64,000 bases of DNA from Candidatus Kuenenia stuttgartensis (lineage in GTDB: Bacteria; Planctomycetota; Planctomycetia; Gemmatales; Gemmataceae): positions 1 to 64,000 of the forward strand of contig CAMCLK010000009.1 of the NCBI GenBank assembly GCA_945875585.1. The letters are read 5' to 3'. A model generated the notes under the pieces. That model was given only the letters and a program-made list of their open reading frames with translations, did no database searches and had not been told where the DNA came from. Below are positions 18,871-29,140 of this stretch, in pieces. Each line of letters begins with the position of its first letter. Within the stretch, counting starts at the first letter, position 1. Both the position numbers and the translations under genes were made by a program.

Positions 18871-19596
18871 TTAACGTGTGGTCGTTGTTTTTTTGATTTC
18901 AACCAGCAGCGTCCTGTTTTCTGTGAACGGTCCATCTCCGCGATTGGCCCAAACGACGTGGCCATTTTTGTCGATCACGAATGTTCCGTGCATCAGGTTG
19001 CCATCTTCACCCGCTTTCACAGATGGCGCGTAGGTGCCATATTTGGCAGCGACAGTATTGGATGGGTCTGAAAGCACCGGGAAATCGAACGCGCCATACA
19101 TGCGGAACCGTTCGCGGGTTTCTTCGATCGGGTCACCACTGATGGCCAGAACGGTGGCACCCAAGGAGCGAAAAATTTCGATATCCTTGTTCAGGGCAAA
19201 GAGTTGACTGACACAATGGTCGCAGTGATAGCCGTAATAAAACACCAGCACCACAGGGCCTTTTTTCAATGATTCTGCAAGGCTGATGGGAGTGTTATCT
19301 GTTTGGCTCAGCGAAAATTCGGGTGCGGCTAGGCCAAGGAGTGGGTGCGCCTGGGTGGGAATCGACTTGTAGCTTGCATCTGCCAGCAAGGCTTCAAGCG
19401 TACCCGATAGCGGGCGGTAATTGCGGCGATCGAGGTCGTTGGCTGCCGCGCGGGCCAAATCTTCGGGGGGCAAGGCTTCCGTTGGTTGTTTCTGTTTCAG
19501 GGAGGATCGCAACCCCATGACTATTCCGCCAGCCATCAAGCCCAATCCAGCCGCCAACAATATCCAGCGGCGCGAAGTGTTGTTCTGAAGTGTCAT
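18871..19596 (-). CDS. Membrane-anchored redoxin (AhpC/TSA, thioredoxin fold)
   Basis: 241 residues. Residues ~10-30 form a signal anchor (WILLAAGLGLMAGGIVMGL). From about 95 on it is a peroxiredoxin/redoxin fold. GPVVLVFYYGYHCDHC contains a CDHC disulphide-type site at the expected position, followed by LGATVLAISGDP and a FRMYGAFDFPVLSDP block. It probably reduces or oxidises thiols, or detoxifies peroxides, on the outer face of the membrane. Its ATG overlaps the stop of the 19593-20159 gene by 4 bases, so the two are coupled. The strict peroxiredoxin TxxC arrangement is not exact. Confidence 0.88.
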   Translation of the reverse strand: MTLQNNTSRRWILLAAGLGLMAGGIVMGLRSSLKQKQPTEALPPEDLARAAANDLDRRNYRPLSGTLEALLADASYKSIPTQAHPLLGLAAPEFSLSQTDNTPISLAESLKKGPVVLVFYYGYHCDHCVSQLFALNKDIEIFRSLGATVLAISGDPIEETRERFRMYGAFDFPVLSDPSNTVAAKYGTYAPSVKAGEDGNLMHGTFVIDKNGHVVWANRGDGPFTENRTLLVEIKKTTTTR

Positions 19597-20159
19597 GACG
19601 GTTCCTTTGCCAGAGTATTTTCGGTGGGAATCGATTGTCTGAACGCCATTAATATCAGAGTTGTTCCAGCCACCAAAAGAACCAAGGCGCCTGCCGCTGG
19701 CAACCAGCTCGTTGAACTGCTTTCTTTATGATGAACAGGTTCAGGAGGAGGATCAATAACGGTAGTTGGCCGCTCGACCAAACCACGCGACACGATCCGG
19801 CAGCAGGGTGCCAGGCCGAAGCTAAGAAGTACCCGTTCGGGAACGATACGGTTGCCGCCGATCGATGTCACTGGAATCGGGTCCGCTGCGCGGTCGCCGA
19901 TTTTGATTTCAACCCGGAACTGATGCCCAGATGGCAACGGGAACTCGCCCTGACCATTGGTGCCGGTTTCCCCTTCCGCGAAGGTGTTGCCAAAACCATC
20001 AAACACCCGCACCATGCCATTGGTGACAGGTTTGTCGTCGTGTGTGAGCGTGAACTGTACCCAGCGGTTTTTGACTGCGAACGATATTTGAGGCTCGGCG
20101 GTCAGAACAGTAGTTGCTGAGAGCATCATGGCGACAAAAGCAGGCAGTGCGCTGCGCAT
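19593..20159 (-). CDS. Exported single-pass membrane protein with carboxypeptidase-regulatory-like domain
   Basis: 188 residues from the ATG at 20159, which has a GGGGGG ribosome site; the frame extends 9 codons further without support. A signal peptide (MRSALPAFVAMMLSATTVLTA) leads to a beta-sandwich-like region with VTNGMVRVFDGFGNTFAEGE and TNGQGEFPLPSGHQFRVEIK. Then comes FGLAPCCRIV, with vicinal cysteines, and a C-terminal membrane helix (WLPAAGALVLLVAGTTLILM). It is coupled to the downstream redoxin, so the CC pair might be a redox partner; that is inference. Confidence 0.75.
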   Translation of the reverse strand: MRSALPAFVAMMLSATTVLTAEPQISFAVKNRWVQFTLTHDDKPVTNGMVRVFDGFGNTFAEGETGTNGQGEFPLPSGHQFRVEIKIGDRAADPIPVTSIGGNRIVPERVLLSFGLAPCCRIVSRGLVERPTTVIDPPPEPVHHKESSSTSWLPAAGALVLLVAGTTLILMAFRQSIPTENTLAKEPS

Positions 20160-20394
20160 GAGTATCCCCCCTCGGTATCTGACCAATGGCTACAGTTCTG
20201 CTATGGCTACCCTACCATTTTCATGGAATGTGTGCGATGGGAGGGAATAAGGGGGGCTCAAAATCAACAGTTCCTGACATGTTAGCCACGGCAAAGAATA
20301 GCCGGAAGTTTGTAGCGAAGTTTGCTGGAATGTATTTCAAGGTCCTGCGGCCACGATTCCCACTCAAAAAAGCAAGGAATTGGCCAGATACCAT

Positions 20395-21360
20395 TCATTC
20401 GATTGAAAATAGTTCGCCACCGGCGCGCGAACCCATTCCTCGCCAGACATTGATGCTAATAGAATCGCGCACGAACCGGACAGATCCGTCCATGAGAAGA
20501 GAATTGACGCCGCCAGAGTGGTAACTGCGGCTGGTGACGGCAGCCATGGTTGGCGTGGTGTTAGAGCGGCCTTCCCTCAGTGAATTAAAATCGATGTCAT
20601 AGTTGGTACCGGCCAAAGCATGAATGACCTTTGTATTGGGCGTAAAGGTGGTCGTGAAGCCAGTTTGGTGGGTGCGCGCATCCACCCATTCGGTGTGCCC
20701 GGAATCAGTTTTGAATTCCCCGCCAAATGATGACACATCGCTGGGAAGAGAGGGGATCGGAATGATGGTTGAAGGAACACTGCCATCCCTGAGATAAGGG
20801 GTGAATGCTTTGACTTCCGATAGGCATAGGGTGTTGCTGGTACCGTCGGTGATATCGGCTATACGGGTGGGCCGATTGACAACAAAAACGCCATCTCCCA
20901 AGCCCACCGGTGGACTAAAGATGGCCCAAGACCCCGCGTTCACCCCGTAGTTCAGGGGGTAGTGGATGAATGCGCCGTCAGGTCGCTCGCGGTCGTTTGG
21001 TTCGCTAGGGCACAGGTAAATGGGCACACGTACCTTGGCCACCTGAGGTTGTTGGCTGATTGGGCTGTTAAAGTCGATCAGTCGGTGAAGGTTTTCCTGC
21101 TCCACGTAAGGCAAAATCCGTGCAGGCACACTCCAATAAACAGTTCCGCCTGCGTTTCTGTAATCACCCAGAGCTGGATAAAAACCCATTGCGGATTCGT
21201 GGTTTGCAAGAGCAACGCCGATTTGGCGGATATTGTTGGAGCATTTCAGCCGGTTGGCTGCTTCCCGTACCTTTTGGACGGCAGGAACCAACAGACCAAT
21301 CAATATGGCAATGATGGCGATGACAACCAACAATTCGATCAACGTGAATCCGCGGCGCAT
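20395..21360 (-). CDS. DUF1559 protein with type IV prepilin-like N-terminus
   Basis: 321 residues from the ATG at 21360, chosen because GGGAGGG lies upstream and the protein then begins [20 protein letters not shown], the prepilin cleavage/methylation signal (cleavage after G4, E9 conserved). The DUF1559 body follows, with [19 protein letters not shown] after the helix and [18 protein letters not shown] near the C-terminus. It is likely exported by a type II/IV pilus-like system and embedded by its N-terminal helix. DUF1559 paralogues are numerous in planctomycetes; individual roles are unknown. Here it stands alone, without the lipoprotein partner seen next to the other two copies. Confidence 0.93.
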   Translation of the reverse strand: MRRGFTLIELLVVIAIIAILIGLLVPAVQKVREAANRLKCSNNIRQIGVALANHESAMGFYPALGDYRNAGGTVYWSVPARILPYVEQENLHRLIDFNSPISQQPQVAKVRVPIYLCPSEPNDRERPDGAFIHYPLNYGVNAGSWAIFSPPVGLGDGVFVVNRPTRIADITDGTSNTLCLSEVKAFTPYLRDGSVPSTIIPIPSLPSDVSSFGGEFKTDSGHTEWVDARTHQTGFTTTFTPNTKVIHALAGTNYDIDFNSLREGRSNTTPTMAAVTSRSYHSGGVNSLLMDGSVRFVRDSISINVWRGMGSRAGGELFSIE

Positions 21361-21503
21361 GGGTACAACCCTCCCGCATGTTTTGTATCTCTGGAGATGA
21401 GCGTAGCCTATGAAGATTTGGCGAAATCCAATGGTCATGACGCGAATGACCATCCATCAGTTTAACGTTATCGTGGATTATTAGATTATAAGGTGAGGCT
21501 CAA

Positions 21504-24500
21504 TTAGCGCCGTTCAAGTAAAAAGGCTATCAAATCCGCAAGTTCCTGCGCTGTGATCTGCTTCTCAAGCCCTGAAGGCATGAGCGATACTAAACCCGGG
21601 GTCACCGATTCCACGTTTCGCCTTTCCAATCGTTCGATCGCCGTTGGACCTGTCTGAATGACGACTTCGGCATCCGTCTCAGACTTTAACACGCCAGCCA
21701 CGGGTTTTCCCGATGCTAGGGTCACCACGACAGGTTCATAGCTGCGCACAAAGCTTACACTGGGCGCGACAATCGCTTCGATGAGATCCTGCCTTGAGCG
21801 GATCTGGCCAATACGGCTGAGGTCTGGCCCGGCATCTCCGCCGACATAACCAATTTTGTGGCATGCGGCACATGCGGTTTTCGCACTGTTGAAAACGGCA
21901 TGGCCTCGGCGCGCATCACCTGCTGGTAATTCCGTGATAAGCTTTGCCACACGTTTTTTCTCGCCATCGGCACCCGGGTCGAGTCTGGCAAGGATTGGAT
22001 CGGCAGTAGATCGCACAGCAGGAGCATGAGCATTAATGATTGTTCGCACCGCTGGAATCGATAACGAGGAAGCAATTTCAGATTTTTCAAGCGCATGGGC
22101 CAGCGCCATGCCTGCTGCAACACCCGCCTTGGCCTGAAACAAATCAAGGATTTTGCCAATGTCTGTCGGGCTGGCTGATGCGAGTGTTCCGGCCAACAGG
22201 TCCCATTGATTGCCTGCCGGTTGAAGGCGAGTCAGGGCTTCGAGGGCCAATTGTCGTTCCTGCTGCGGTCGGTCGCGGTGAAGCAGTGGCACCAGTTCCG
22301 CTACCATGGAATTGTCGGGAGGCAATGCCACCATGGACAAAAGACGATCCGCAATAGGTTCTTTTTCATTGTTGGCGATGGTCTTCAGAGATTCTGCCCA
22401 TGCCGCAGGCAGTGCCTTTCGACGCGCCAATAGCGCTGCCAGGTTCAATGCCTCGCTGCGTTCGGTGCTGCTGGATTTGGCAAGCATACTGGCTAATGGA
22501 GCAACCCATTCGTTTGGAAATGGCCCTGTCGATTGCCTAATAGATTCCAGCGCAAGATTACGCTTTTTAGGGTCGGTTCCTGATAACCATTGCGCAAGCA
22601 AGGCCCGGCCTTCTTGTCGCGACGACAGCCGACCTAGAACTGCTGGTTCCAACCAGATCGGAATGTTTTTCATTCCAGCCACACGGGTAGCCAGATCTGC
22701 ATCCCATTCCGCATGCCGCGACAGCACCCATCGTGCCACAGCCATCGACTTGGCGTCGGCTTTGTCGAGCAATTCCATCGCGGCATCGATAGAAGTCATC
22801 TGTCCAGACTGATCCATAACAACAAGAAGTAGGCGGCGACTCATGTTGTTGTTCCATGCTTCTTTAAGATTTGCAGGGTTGCCACCGCACTGAACTAAGG
22901 CGCGCACAACGGCGTGTTCCCATGCCCTGTCTGCGGGTGCGCTGGTTTGGGCCAATGCCGATATAAGCGCAGATACCCATCGGGAATCTCGCGTAGCGGC
23001 TAGTCGCTCGATGGCGGCCCTGCGCACAGATAGATCAGAATCTGTTACCGCCAATCGGGCAGCAGATTCGGTTCCTGCTTTTCCGCCACGCGCCGCGAGC
23101 ATTCGTAATGCTGACAGGCGAATATCGGAAACACGATCTGCCGTTGCCATTTCCAGCGCAACATCTGCACTGTTTCCATCCAGTCGACCGAGAGCCCATA
23201 CCGCTGCCAGACGAGCTTCCCGAGGGATACTGGCCGATTGGGCAACTTCTGCCAATTCCGTAATGGCTTTGCGGCTGACCAGTGTATCGGCTGCCCTTTC
23301 GCGAACAGCGTGGCGTGGATCTGCCATCAAACCAGCCAGCACCTTATCGGAGCTGTTCCAATCGATGCGCATGCCACGCGAGTCGGCAACAGGCGTGGTC
23401 CCTGTTTTTTCGATGCGATAAATGGCGCCAAGCGCTTCAGCTTTCACCATTTGTGATGATGGGCAGCAGAGCTTGTACCAGCCTCCCGTATCAACCACCA
23501 GAAGGGAACCATCGGCGTCTTCCACCACATCGGTTGGATGGAAATCCTGAAAATCAGAAACAATAACGTCGGTGGTGGTGGCAGACAGTGCTGAGCCACT
23601 GCGTTGCATGGTATGTGCCTGAACGCGGCGCAAATTGAACTGGCACGAAAGTGCTTTGTTGCGTAGGCCAAGGGCATTTGAACGGGCCACGGCTAAGCCG
23701 CATGGTGCGGCAGGGCCAAGATCGGCCAGAACAGGCATCAGGTCGGGTGAGGTCCACAGGTGCCCGGGTTCATGGATGGGCGGATGATCCTTACCGTACA
23801 GGCCGCCCGGAATGACATGCAGCACACCGTCGCGCAAACCACCGGCAGGATGATGCACGAAAGTGCACGTTACAAACAGATCTCCTATGTCTGAAAATGC
23901 AAGTCCCACGGGGTTGTCCATGCCGCCTGTCATGACGCTTTCCAATCCCGATCCGTCGCGTTTGGCGCGGAATATGTGGCTGGCGCGGGTCACTAGATTT
24001 CCACCCAGGGTTGCGTGTGTCTGTTTGGCAAAGGCGCCTTTGGTCCAGTAGATCATGCCATCGGGCCCTAAAATAGGGCCATGAAGATCGTTCATGCAGC
24101 CTGTCAGGGTGCCACCGTTGTGCCAGATTTCCCGGCGTTCTGCTATGCCGTCGTCGTTGGCGTCTATGAGCCGAATAATTTGTGGAGGAGCTCCCACCCA
24201 AACCTCATCGCCCACCATGGCAATGCCCTGAGGGAGCATCAGGTTATCGGCAAACACCGTGCGTGTATCGAAAACGCCATCACCATTCGTATCGGTCAGG
24301 CGGAGCACGCGGTGTGGGGCTTTTTTCGCCTGAACGGCTGACGGTTCATTAGAACCAGACGATTCCGTGACAAAAAGACGCCCTTTGCGATCGAATACAG
24401 CGCTGATTGGGCGTTCAACAAGATCTTGGCTCGTCACGCGGCGAACAACATGGCCTGGTGGCAAGGTGAAGCGATGGGGGCCCACTTGGTGTTGGTTTGC

Positions 24501-24554
24501 TGAAACGGGCGTCACTGACGCCTGAGCCATGGCGAACAGCAGCGCGATCAGCAT
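21504..24554 (-). CDS. PVC-type heme-binding CxxCH protein with propeller and HEAT repeats
   Basis: 1016 residues. A signal peptide is followed by a PQQ-dependent sugar dehydrogenase-like beta-propeller (about 40-380; RLFVTESSG, VGDEVWVGAPPQIIRLIDANDDG, DNPVGLAFSDIGDLFVT). HEAT-like alpha repeats follow (about 390-850; RLAAVWALGRLDGN, AIERLAATRD). The C-terminal cytochrome c domain has CAACHKIGYVGGDAGPDLS and a TAQELADLIAFLLERR end helix. It probably oxidises a sugar-like substrate outside the cytoplasm and passes electrons to its heme. It follows the DUF1501 gene by 15 bases, making it the last gene of the 29140-21504 operon. Confidence 0.92.
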   Translation of the reverse strand: MLIALLFAMAQASVTPVSANQHQVGPHRFTLPPGHVVRRVTSQDLVERPISAVFDRKGRLFVTESSGSNEPSAVQAKKAPHRVLRLTDTNGDGVFDTRTVFADNLMLPQGIAMVGDEVWVGAPPQIIRLIDANDDGIAERREIWHNGGTLTGCMNDLHGPILGPDGMIYWTKGAFAKQTHATLGGNLVTRASHIFRAKRDGSGLESVMTGGMDNPVGLAFSDIGDLFVTCTFVHHPAGGLRDGVLHVIPGGLYGKDHPPIHEPGHLWTSPDLMPVLADLGPAAPCGLAVARSNALGLRNKALSCQFNLRRVQAHTMQRSGSALSATTTDVIVSDFQDFHPTDVVEDADGSLLVVDTGGWYKLCCPSSQMVKAEALGAIYRIEKTGTTPVADSRGMRIDWNSSDKVLAGLMADPRHAVRERAADTLVSRKAITELAEVAQSASIPREARLAAVWALGRLDGNSADVALEMATADRVSDIRLSALRMLAARGGKAGTESAARLAVTDSDLSVRRAAIERLAATRDSRWVSALISALAQTSAPADRAWEHAVVRALVQCGGNPANLKEAWNNNMSRRLLLVVMDQSGQMTSIDAAMELLDKADAKSMAVARWVLSRHAEWDADLATRVAGMKNIPIWLEPAVLGRLSSRQEGRALLAQWLSGTDPKKRNLALESIRQSTGPFPNEWVAPLASMLAKSSSTERSEALNLAALLARRKALPAAWAESLKTIANNEKEPIADRLLSMVALPPDNSMVAELVPLLHRDRPQQERQLALEALTRLQPAGNQWDLLAGTLASASPTDIGKILDLFQAKAGVAAGMALAHALEKSEIASSLSIPAVRTIINAHAPAVRSTADPILARLDPGADGEKKRVAKLITELPAGDARRGHAVFNSAKTACAACHKIGYVGGDAGPDLSRIGQIRSRQDLIEAIVAPSVSFVRSYEPVVVTLASGKPVAGVLKSETDAEVVIQTGPTAIERLERRNVESVTPGLVSLMPSGLEKQITAQELADLIAFLLERR

Positions 24555-24569
24555 GGGCGGGTTTCCTTG

Positions 24570-26042
24570 TCAGGCCAGCAGGCCCGTGATGACTTTCTGG
24601 GATTCGACACCAGTGAGGCGCTGATCCAGACCTTGGAATTTGAAGGCGAATCGTTCATGGTCGATCCCAAGACAATGCAAAATAGTAGCATTGAGATCGT
24701 TGATATGAACGGGGTCCTTGTCGATGTTGTAACTGAAATCGTCGGTTTGGCCGTACGTGTGACCTGCCTTGATTCCACCGCCAGCCATCCACATGCAGAA
24801 ATTGCGAGGATGGTGGTCGCGACCGTAGGTGTCTGCTGTGAGGGTGCCTTGCGAATACACGGTACGACCGAATTCACCGCCCCAGACCACGAGGGTTTCG
24901 TCTAGCAAGCCGCGTTGCTTGAGATCGGTTACCAGTGCTGCTGTGGGCTGGTCTGTGTCTTTGCACTGGTTGCCCAGTTCGCGTGGCAGGTTGCCGTGCT
25001 GGTCCCACCCGCGATGCAAGAGTTGCACAACACGCACACCACGTTCCACGAGTCGGCGAGCCATGATGGCGCTGTGGGCAAAGCTTCCCGGGTTTTTCAC
25101 CGCTGGCCCATACATGTCGAGGATGTGCTGGGGTTCGTTGGAAAGATCCGTCAGTTCAGGCACGCTGGCCTGCATACGATAGGCCATTTCATATTGGTTG
25201 ATGCGATTCTGAATTTCCGGATCGTGGTACCGATTGGCGGCGATGGTGTTCAGGCCGCCGAGAGTATCGAGCATGGCGCGTCGGTCGGTGGGTTCCACAC
25301 CTTCGGGATTGCGGAGATAGAGGACCGGGTCGCCCGACCCTCTCAAAGCCACGCCGTTATAACTGCTAGGCAAAAACCCGCTCGACCACATGCGGGTGAA
25401 GAGCGCTTGGCCGTTGCTACCGTCGGGAAAGCGCGGGGTGAACACCACAAATGCAGGCAGGTTGTTGCTTTCGCTGCCCAAACCGTAGGCGAGCCACGAG
25501 CCGATGGAAGCTTTGCCCGGGACTTCGCTGCCTGTCATCACAAAAGTGCAGGCCGGGTCGTGGTTGATAGCGTTGGTGTTGACGGTCTTGATGACGGTAA
25601 TGTCATCGACAATACGAGCCGTGTACGGCAGGATATCGGTATTGGCCCATGTGCCGCATTTGCCCGATCGCTTGAAGGTGAATTTGCTGGGGGCAACGGG
25701 AAAGCGCTGCTGGCCCGATGTCATGGTGCTAAGGCGCTGGCCGCGACGCACGCTTTCAGGCAGGTCTTTGTTGAAGTATTCCTTCAGAACCGGCTTGTAA
25801 TCCCACGTGTCGATCTGCGACGGGGCACCGTTCATATGCAGGTAAATCAGCGCCTTGGCTGTTGGCTTGTGATGCGGAAAGCCGGGTAGCGGAGGATTGA
25901 CAAGGCCTGTGGATGTGCTGGCGGCAGCGACAGGACGGCTCGCGCCCAGCATGCCCATGGCAATGGCACCGGCGCGAAGGCCGGCACCGGCGAAAAAGCC
26001 GCGGCGGGTGGCGTCATCCGGGCGGAGGATCGGAGAAGACAT
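24570..26042 (-). CDS. DUF1501 family exported protein (second copy)
   Basis: 490 residues. A Tat-like leader (DDATRRGFFAGAGLRAGAIA) is followed by the DUF1501 fold: ALIYLHMNGAPSQIDTWDYK, LVVWGGEFGRTVYS, GRDHHPRNFCMWMAGGG, INDLNATILHCLGIDHERF. It aligns by eye along its whole length with the copy at 10540-11970 (for example NRxxxYEMAYRMQ and SVPELTDLS in both), so they are paralogues. It lies between its DUF1549 partner and the PVC-type dehydrogenase. Biochemical activity of the family is not known. Confidence 0.93.
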   Translation of the reverse strand: MSSPILRPDDATRRGFFAGAGLRAGAIAMGMLGASRPVAAASTSTGLVNPPLPGFPHHKPTAKALIYLHMNGAPSQIDTWDYKPVLKEYFNKDLPESVRRGQRLSTMTSGQQRFPVAPSKFTFKRSGKCGTWANTDILPYTARIVDDITVIKTVNTNAINHDPACTFVMTGSEVPGKASIGSWLAYGLGSESNNLPAFVVFTPRFPDGSNGQALFTRMWSSGFLPSSYNGVALRGSGDPVLYLRNPEGVEPTDRRAMLDTLGGLNTIAANRYHDPEIQNRINQYEMAYRMQASVPELTDLSNEPQHILDMYGPAVKNPGSFAHSAIMARRLVERGVRVVQLLHRGWDQHGNLPRELGNQCKDTDQPTAALVTDLKQRGLLDETLVVWGGEFGRTVYSQGTLTADTYGRDHHPRNFCMWMAGGGIKAGHTYGQTDDFSYNIDKDPVHINDLNATILHCLGIDHERFAFKFQGLDQRLTGVESQKVITGLLA

Positions 26043-26065
26043 GGAATATCCCCAGAGTGCTTAAA

Positions 26066-29000
26066 TCAGTTGCGGTTGATCGTTTCGTCGAGGTTAAGCA
26101 CCAGGTTGGCCACCATGGTGTACGCTGCCAGTTCCGGTTCAGGTATTCCGGCTGGAACAGCCGATTCACCCGTGCGCACCAGCTTACCTGCTGATGCCGC
26201 ATCGGCCGCATAGCGTGCCCGCATCCGTTCAAGGAATACCAGCACGGCCTTTTCCTCGGCGGGTTCGGGCGCCCGCGATAACACGGTACGCCAAGTCAAG
26301 CGAACACGACTGGCAGCGTCGGGTGCGCCGGCAATCACGTGTGCCGCCAATCCACGCGCGGCCTCGACGTGCTGCACATCGTTCATGAGTTGCAAAGCCT
26401 GCAGGGGCGTGTTGCTCCGCTCGCGGCGAGCACAGGCCGTTTCCCGGTTGGGCGCATCGAAGTTACTCATAAACGGCGCCGGAGCGGTACGCTTGATGAA
26501 TACATAAAGACTGCGGCGGTAAAGAGCGTCGCCCTTCGACTGCTGGTACATCCGCGTATTAGACCCGGTGAAACCGACTGGTTCCCAGATATTGGGTGGT
26601 TGATAAGGCATGGTGCCGCGGCCACCGAGATCAAGGCGCGCCAAACCACCCACAAAAATGGCATTATCACGTACCTGCTCGGCGTCGAGGCGCATGCGTG
26701 GACCACGTGCCAGGAGGCGGTTTTCCGCATCTTGAGCCCATAATTCGGTAGATGCTTGCGACGATTGACGGAATGCCCGCGAATTGACCATGGAACGGAG
26801 AAGATCGCGTACATTCCAGCCACGATCGCGGAAGTCTGTGGCAAGCCAGTCGAGCAAGCCGGGGTGCGATGGCAGGTCGCCCTGCGTGCCAAAGTCGCCG
26901 CTGCTTTTCACCAGGCCAATGCCGAATATCTGCTGCCAGAAGCGGTTGACCACCACCCGTGGCACCAGAGACTGTTGTGGCGATACCAGCCATTGGGCCA
27001 GATCAAGGCGATTGGCGCGACGGTCCTTCACACCCAGCGGGGGCAGAAATGCCGGTGAATTCGGATCGACTTTGTCGCCTGGTTTGTCGTACTGGCCACG
27101 CATCATCACGAAACTTTGGCGAGGCTGGTCGAGGTCTTTATAAATGAATGTGCCGGGTGCATCGGCATCGATCTTGGCGAGGGAAGCAGACAACTCCCCT
27201 GCCTTGGCGCGGAATGCCTTCAGTTCGGCACTGGCGCCCTCCCAAACTTGGCCCACGAAATAGTCGCGGACTTGGGCTATTTCTACTGGATTCTTGCGGG
27301 CTTCGGGTCCGGCTTTGATCCACCCTGCCAGAGGTTCTTTCACCCCGGGCTGATTCTTGCCTTTTTGCCCATTCCACCATGCGCGCAGAGACAAAGATGG
27401 ATTCCCAGATGGGTCGCTTGTGCCAGAAATACCAGCTTTGTCCCAATAAACCGATCCTCCAAACTGAGTCATGGCAAAGCCGGTAACCTGATCACCCGGC
27501 TTCAAGCCCAGTTTCGATGCCTCGATTTCGATACGAACCCACTGCCCTACGGCAGGCAAAGGACCCGCATTGACCTTTTCTGTGGTTCCGGGGGCTCCCC
27601 ATTGGATGGCGTCGTAATTGCCCCACACGGCACGGTGCAACCAGTTACCTTTGAAGTACTGGAGCATCAATGTCTTTGGTTTGTTGACGGGATCGATGTA
27701 GACATGCGCGAACAGCTTGGCACCCTGCGGAATGGTGCGTGCTGGCATCCCTTCAATAACATCCTGCGCCAGTCCTGTATCGATGCGGTGCAACGCCTTC
27801 GATCCGGACAGGACTTTGCCAGTTTTGGCATCCACGTATTTCGTGGGATGACCGGGACTGGCGAATACACGGCCGGTTGGAAACACATCGTCAAACCAGA
27901 TCTCTTCGGTGACAGATGCCTTGCCTGCTCCGGGAAGTGTGGCTGGATCGACATACACAGCAGAATGGGATGCCGCATCTCGCTTGGCTTCCTGAGCTGC
28001 CAGTTCGGTTGCAAGGGCTGCGCGACGGGCCTTCAATTCGGCAGTTTCAAGCTTTACCGTGGGTGCCGTCAACAAGGCATTGCCATCGAGGGGTGGATCT
28101 GCCGCCGAGTGGAAAAAAGCATACATGGAGTAGAAATCGCGGCTGGTGATCGGATCAAATTTGTGGTCGTGGCACTGCGCGCAACCTCCGGTCAGGCCCA
28201 GCCATGCCGTGTAAACGGTCGATGCGCGCTCCACGGCATTGCGGTAGACCCACTCGTCGGAAATGGAGCCGCCTTCCCCGGTCGTCACATTGCAGCGGGA
28301 AAATCCGGTGGCGACCTGTTGGTCGAGCGTGGAACCGGGAACAAGATCCCCTGCCAACTGGTCGATTGTGAATTTGTCAAACGACAGGTTGCGGTTGAAT
28401 GCGCCAACAACCCAGTCGCGGTAGGCCCACATCTGCCGTTCATTGTCTAGATGCAGGCCATGGGTATCGGCATAGCGCGCAATGTCGAGCCAGTGGCGTG
28501 CCATTTCTTCGCCGTGGCGGGGCGAGGCAAAATAACGCTCCACCATCCGCTCGTAAGCACCCGCTGCACGGTCTGCCAGGAATTGATCCACTTCGGCAAC
28601 TGTGGGGGGAAGTCCGGTCAGGGTAAATGCCACGCGACGGATCAGGATCTCACGGCTGGCTTCGGGCTGAAAGTCGAGCTTGCGTTCTTTCAGCCGGGCT
28701 TGCAGAAATCGGTCGATCGGGTGGCCTTCGCCTGCCGGTACAGCCACGGTTTTGAGTGGCTCGAACGACCAGTGGCCCTCGTAAGGAGCGCCAGCGGCAA
28801 TCCACGAGTTCAGCAGGTCTTTTTCGCGCTGCGACAGCGATTTTTTGGTACTCGCGGGCGGCATGCGCTCGGTTTCAACGTCTGTGTGCAGGCGCTTGAT
28901 CAGTTCCGACTGGGCGGGTTTCCCGGCAACAATGGCTGAGACACCCGATTTTCCGCCCTTGCGGGCTCCTTCGGGCTGGTCGAGGCGTAGTTTAGCTACC

Positions 29001-29140
29001 TGTTTGCCCGTTCCGTGGCAGGCTAGGCAGTATTCCGAAAGAATAGGTCTGATGTCGCGGTTGAACGAGACATCATCAGCCCGCGACTGGCCCAGAAGCA
29101 GCAGGGCTCCAAACAGTGCTACGATTGCTCGCGCTGGCAT
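26066..29140 (-). CDS. DUF1549/DUF1553 protein with PSCyt1 domain (second copy)
   Basis: 1024 residues from the ATG at 29140, which has AAGGA 8 bases upstream and gives a clean signal peptide (MPARAIVALFGALLLLGQSR). The PSCyt1 heme site is CLACH (SEYCLACHGTGKQVAKLRLD). DUF1549 has LDIARYADTHGLHLDN and GGCAQCHDHKFDPITSRDFY; DUF1553 has RVVVNRFWQQIFGIGLVKSS and SNTPLQALQLMNDV. A DUF1080/CBM-like jelly-roll sits in the middle (GSVYWDKAGISG). Same order as the 11963-14989 copy, with DUF1501 next downstream after 23 bases. Exported; exact role unproven. Confidence 0.93.
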   Translation of the reverse strand: MPARAIVALFGALLLLGQSRADDVSFNRDIRPILSEYCLACHGTGKQVAKLRLDQPEGARKGGKSGVSAIVAGKPAQSELIKRLHTDVETERMPPASTKKSLSQREKDLLNSWIAAGAPYEGHWSFEPLKTVAVPAGEGHPIDRFLQARLKERKLDFQPEASREILIRRVAFTLTGLPPTVAEVDQFLADRAAGAYERMVERYFASPRHGEEMARHWLDIARYADTHGLHLDNERQMWAYRDWVVGAFNRNLSFDKFTIDQLAGDLVPGSTLDQQVATGFSRCNVTTGEGGSISDEWVYRNAVERASTVYTAWLGLTGGCAQCHDHKFDPITSRDFYSMYAFFHSAADPPLDGNALLTAPTVKLETAELKARRAALATELAAQEAKRDAASHSAVYVDPATLPGAGKASVTEEIWFDDVFPTGRVFASPGHPTKYVDAKTGKVLSGSKALHRIDTGLAQDVIEGMPARTIPQGAKLFAHVYIDPVNKPKTLMLQYFKGNWLHRAVWGNYDAIQWGAPGTTEKVNAGPLPAVGQWVRIEIEASKLGLKPGDQVTGFAMTQFGGSVYWDKAGISGTSDPSGNPSLSLRAWWNGQKGKNQPGVKEPLAGWIKAGPEARKNPVEIAQVRDYFVGQVWEGASAELKAFRAKAGELSASLAKIDADAPGTFIYKDLDQPRQSFVMMRGQYDKPGDKVDPNSPAFLPPLGVKDRRANRLDLAQWLVSPQQSLVPRVVVNRFWQQIFGIGLVKSSGDFGTQGDLPSHPGLLDWLATDFRDRGWNVRDLLRSMVNSRAFRQSSQASTELWAQDAENRLLARGPRMRLDAEQVRDNAIFVGGLARLDLGGRGTMPYQPPNIWEPVGFTGSNTRMYQQSKGDALYRRSLYVFIKRTAPAPFMSNFDAPNRETACARRERSNTPLQALQLMNDVQHVEAARGLAAHVIAGAPDAASRVRLTWRTVLSRAPEPAEEKAVLVFLERMRARYAADAASAGKLVRTGESAVPAGIPEPELAAYTMVANLVLNLDETINRN

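Noticed and set aside
27116-28450. 444-codon plus-strand frame
   Set aside because: Antisense shadow of the second DUF1549/DUF1553 gene; long only because of codon bias on the real strand.
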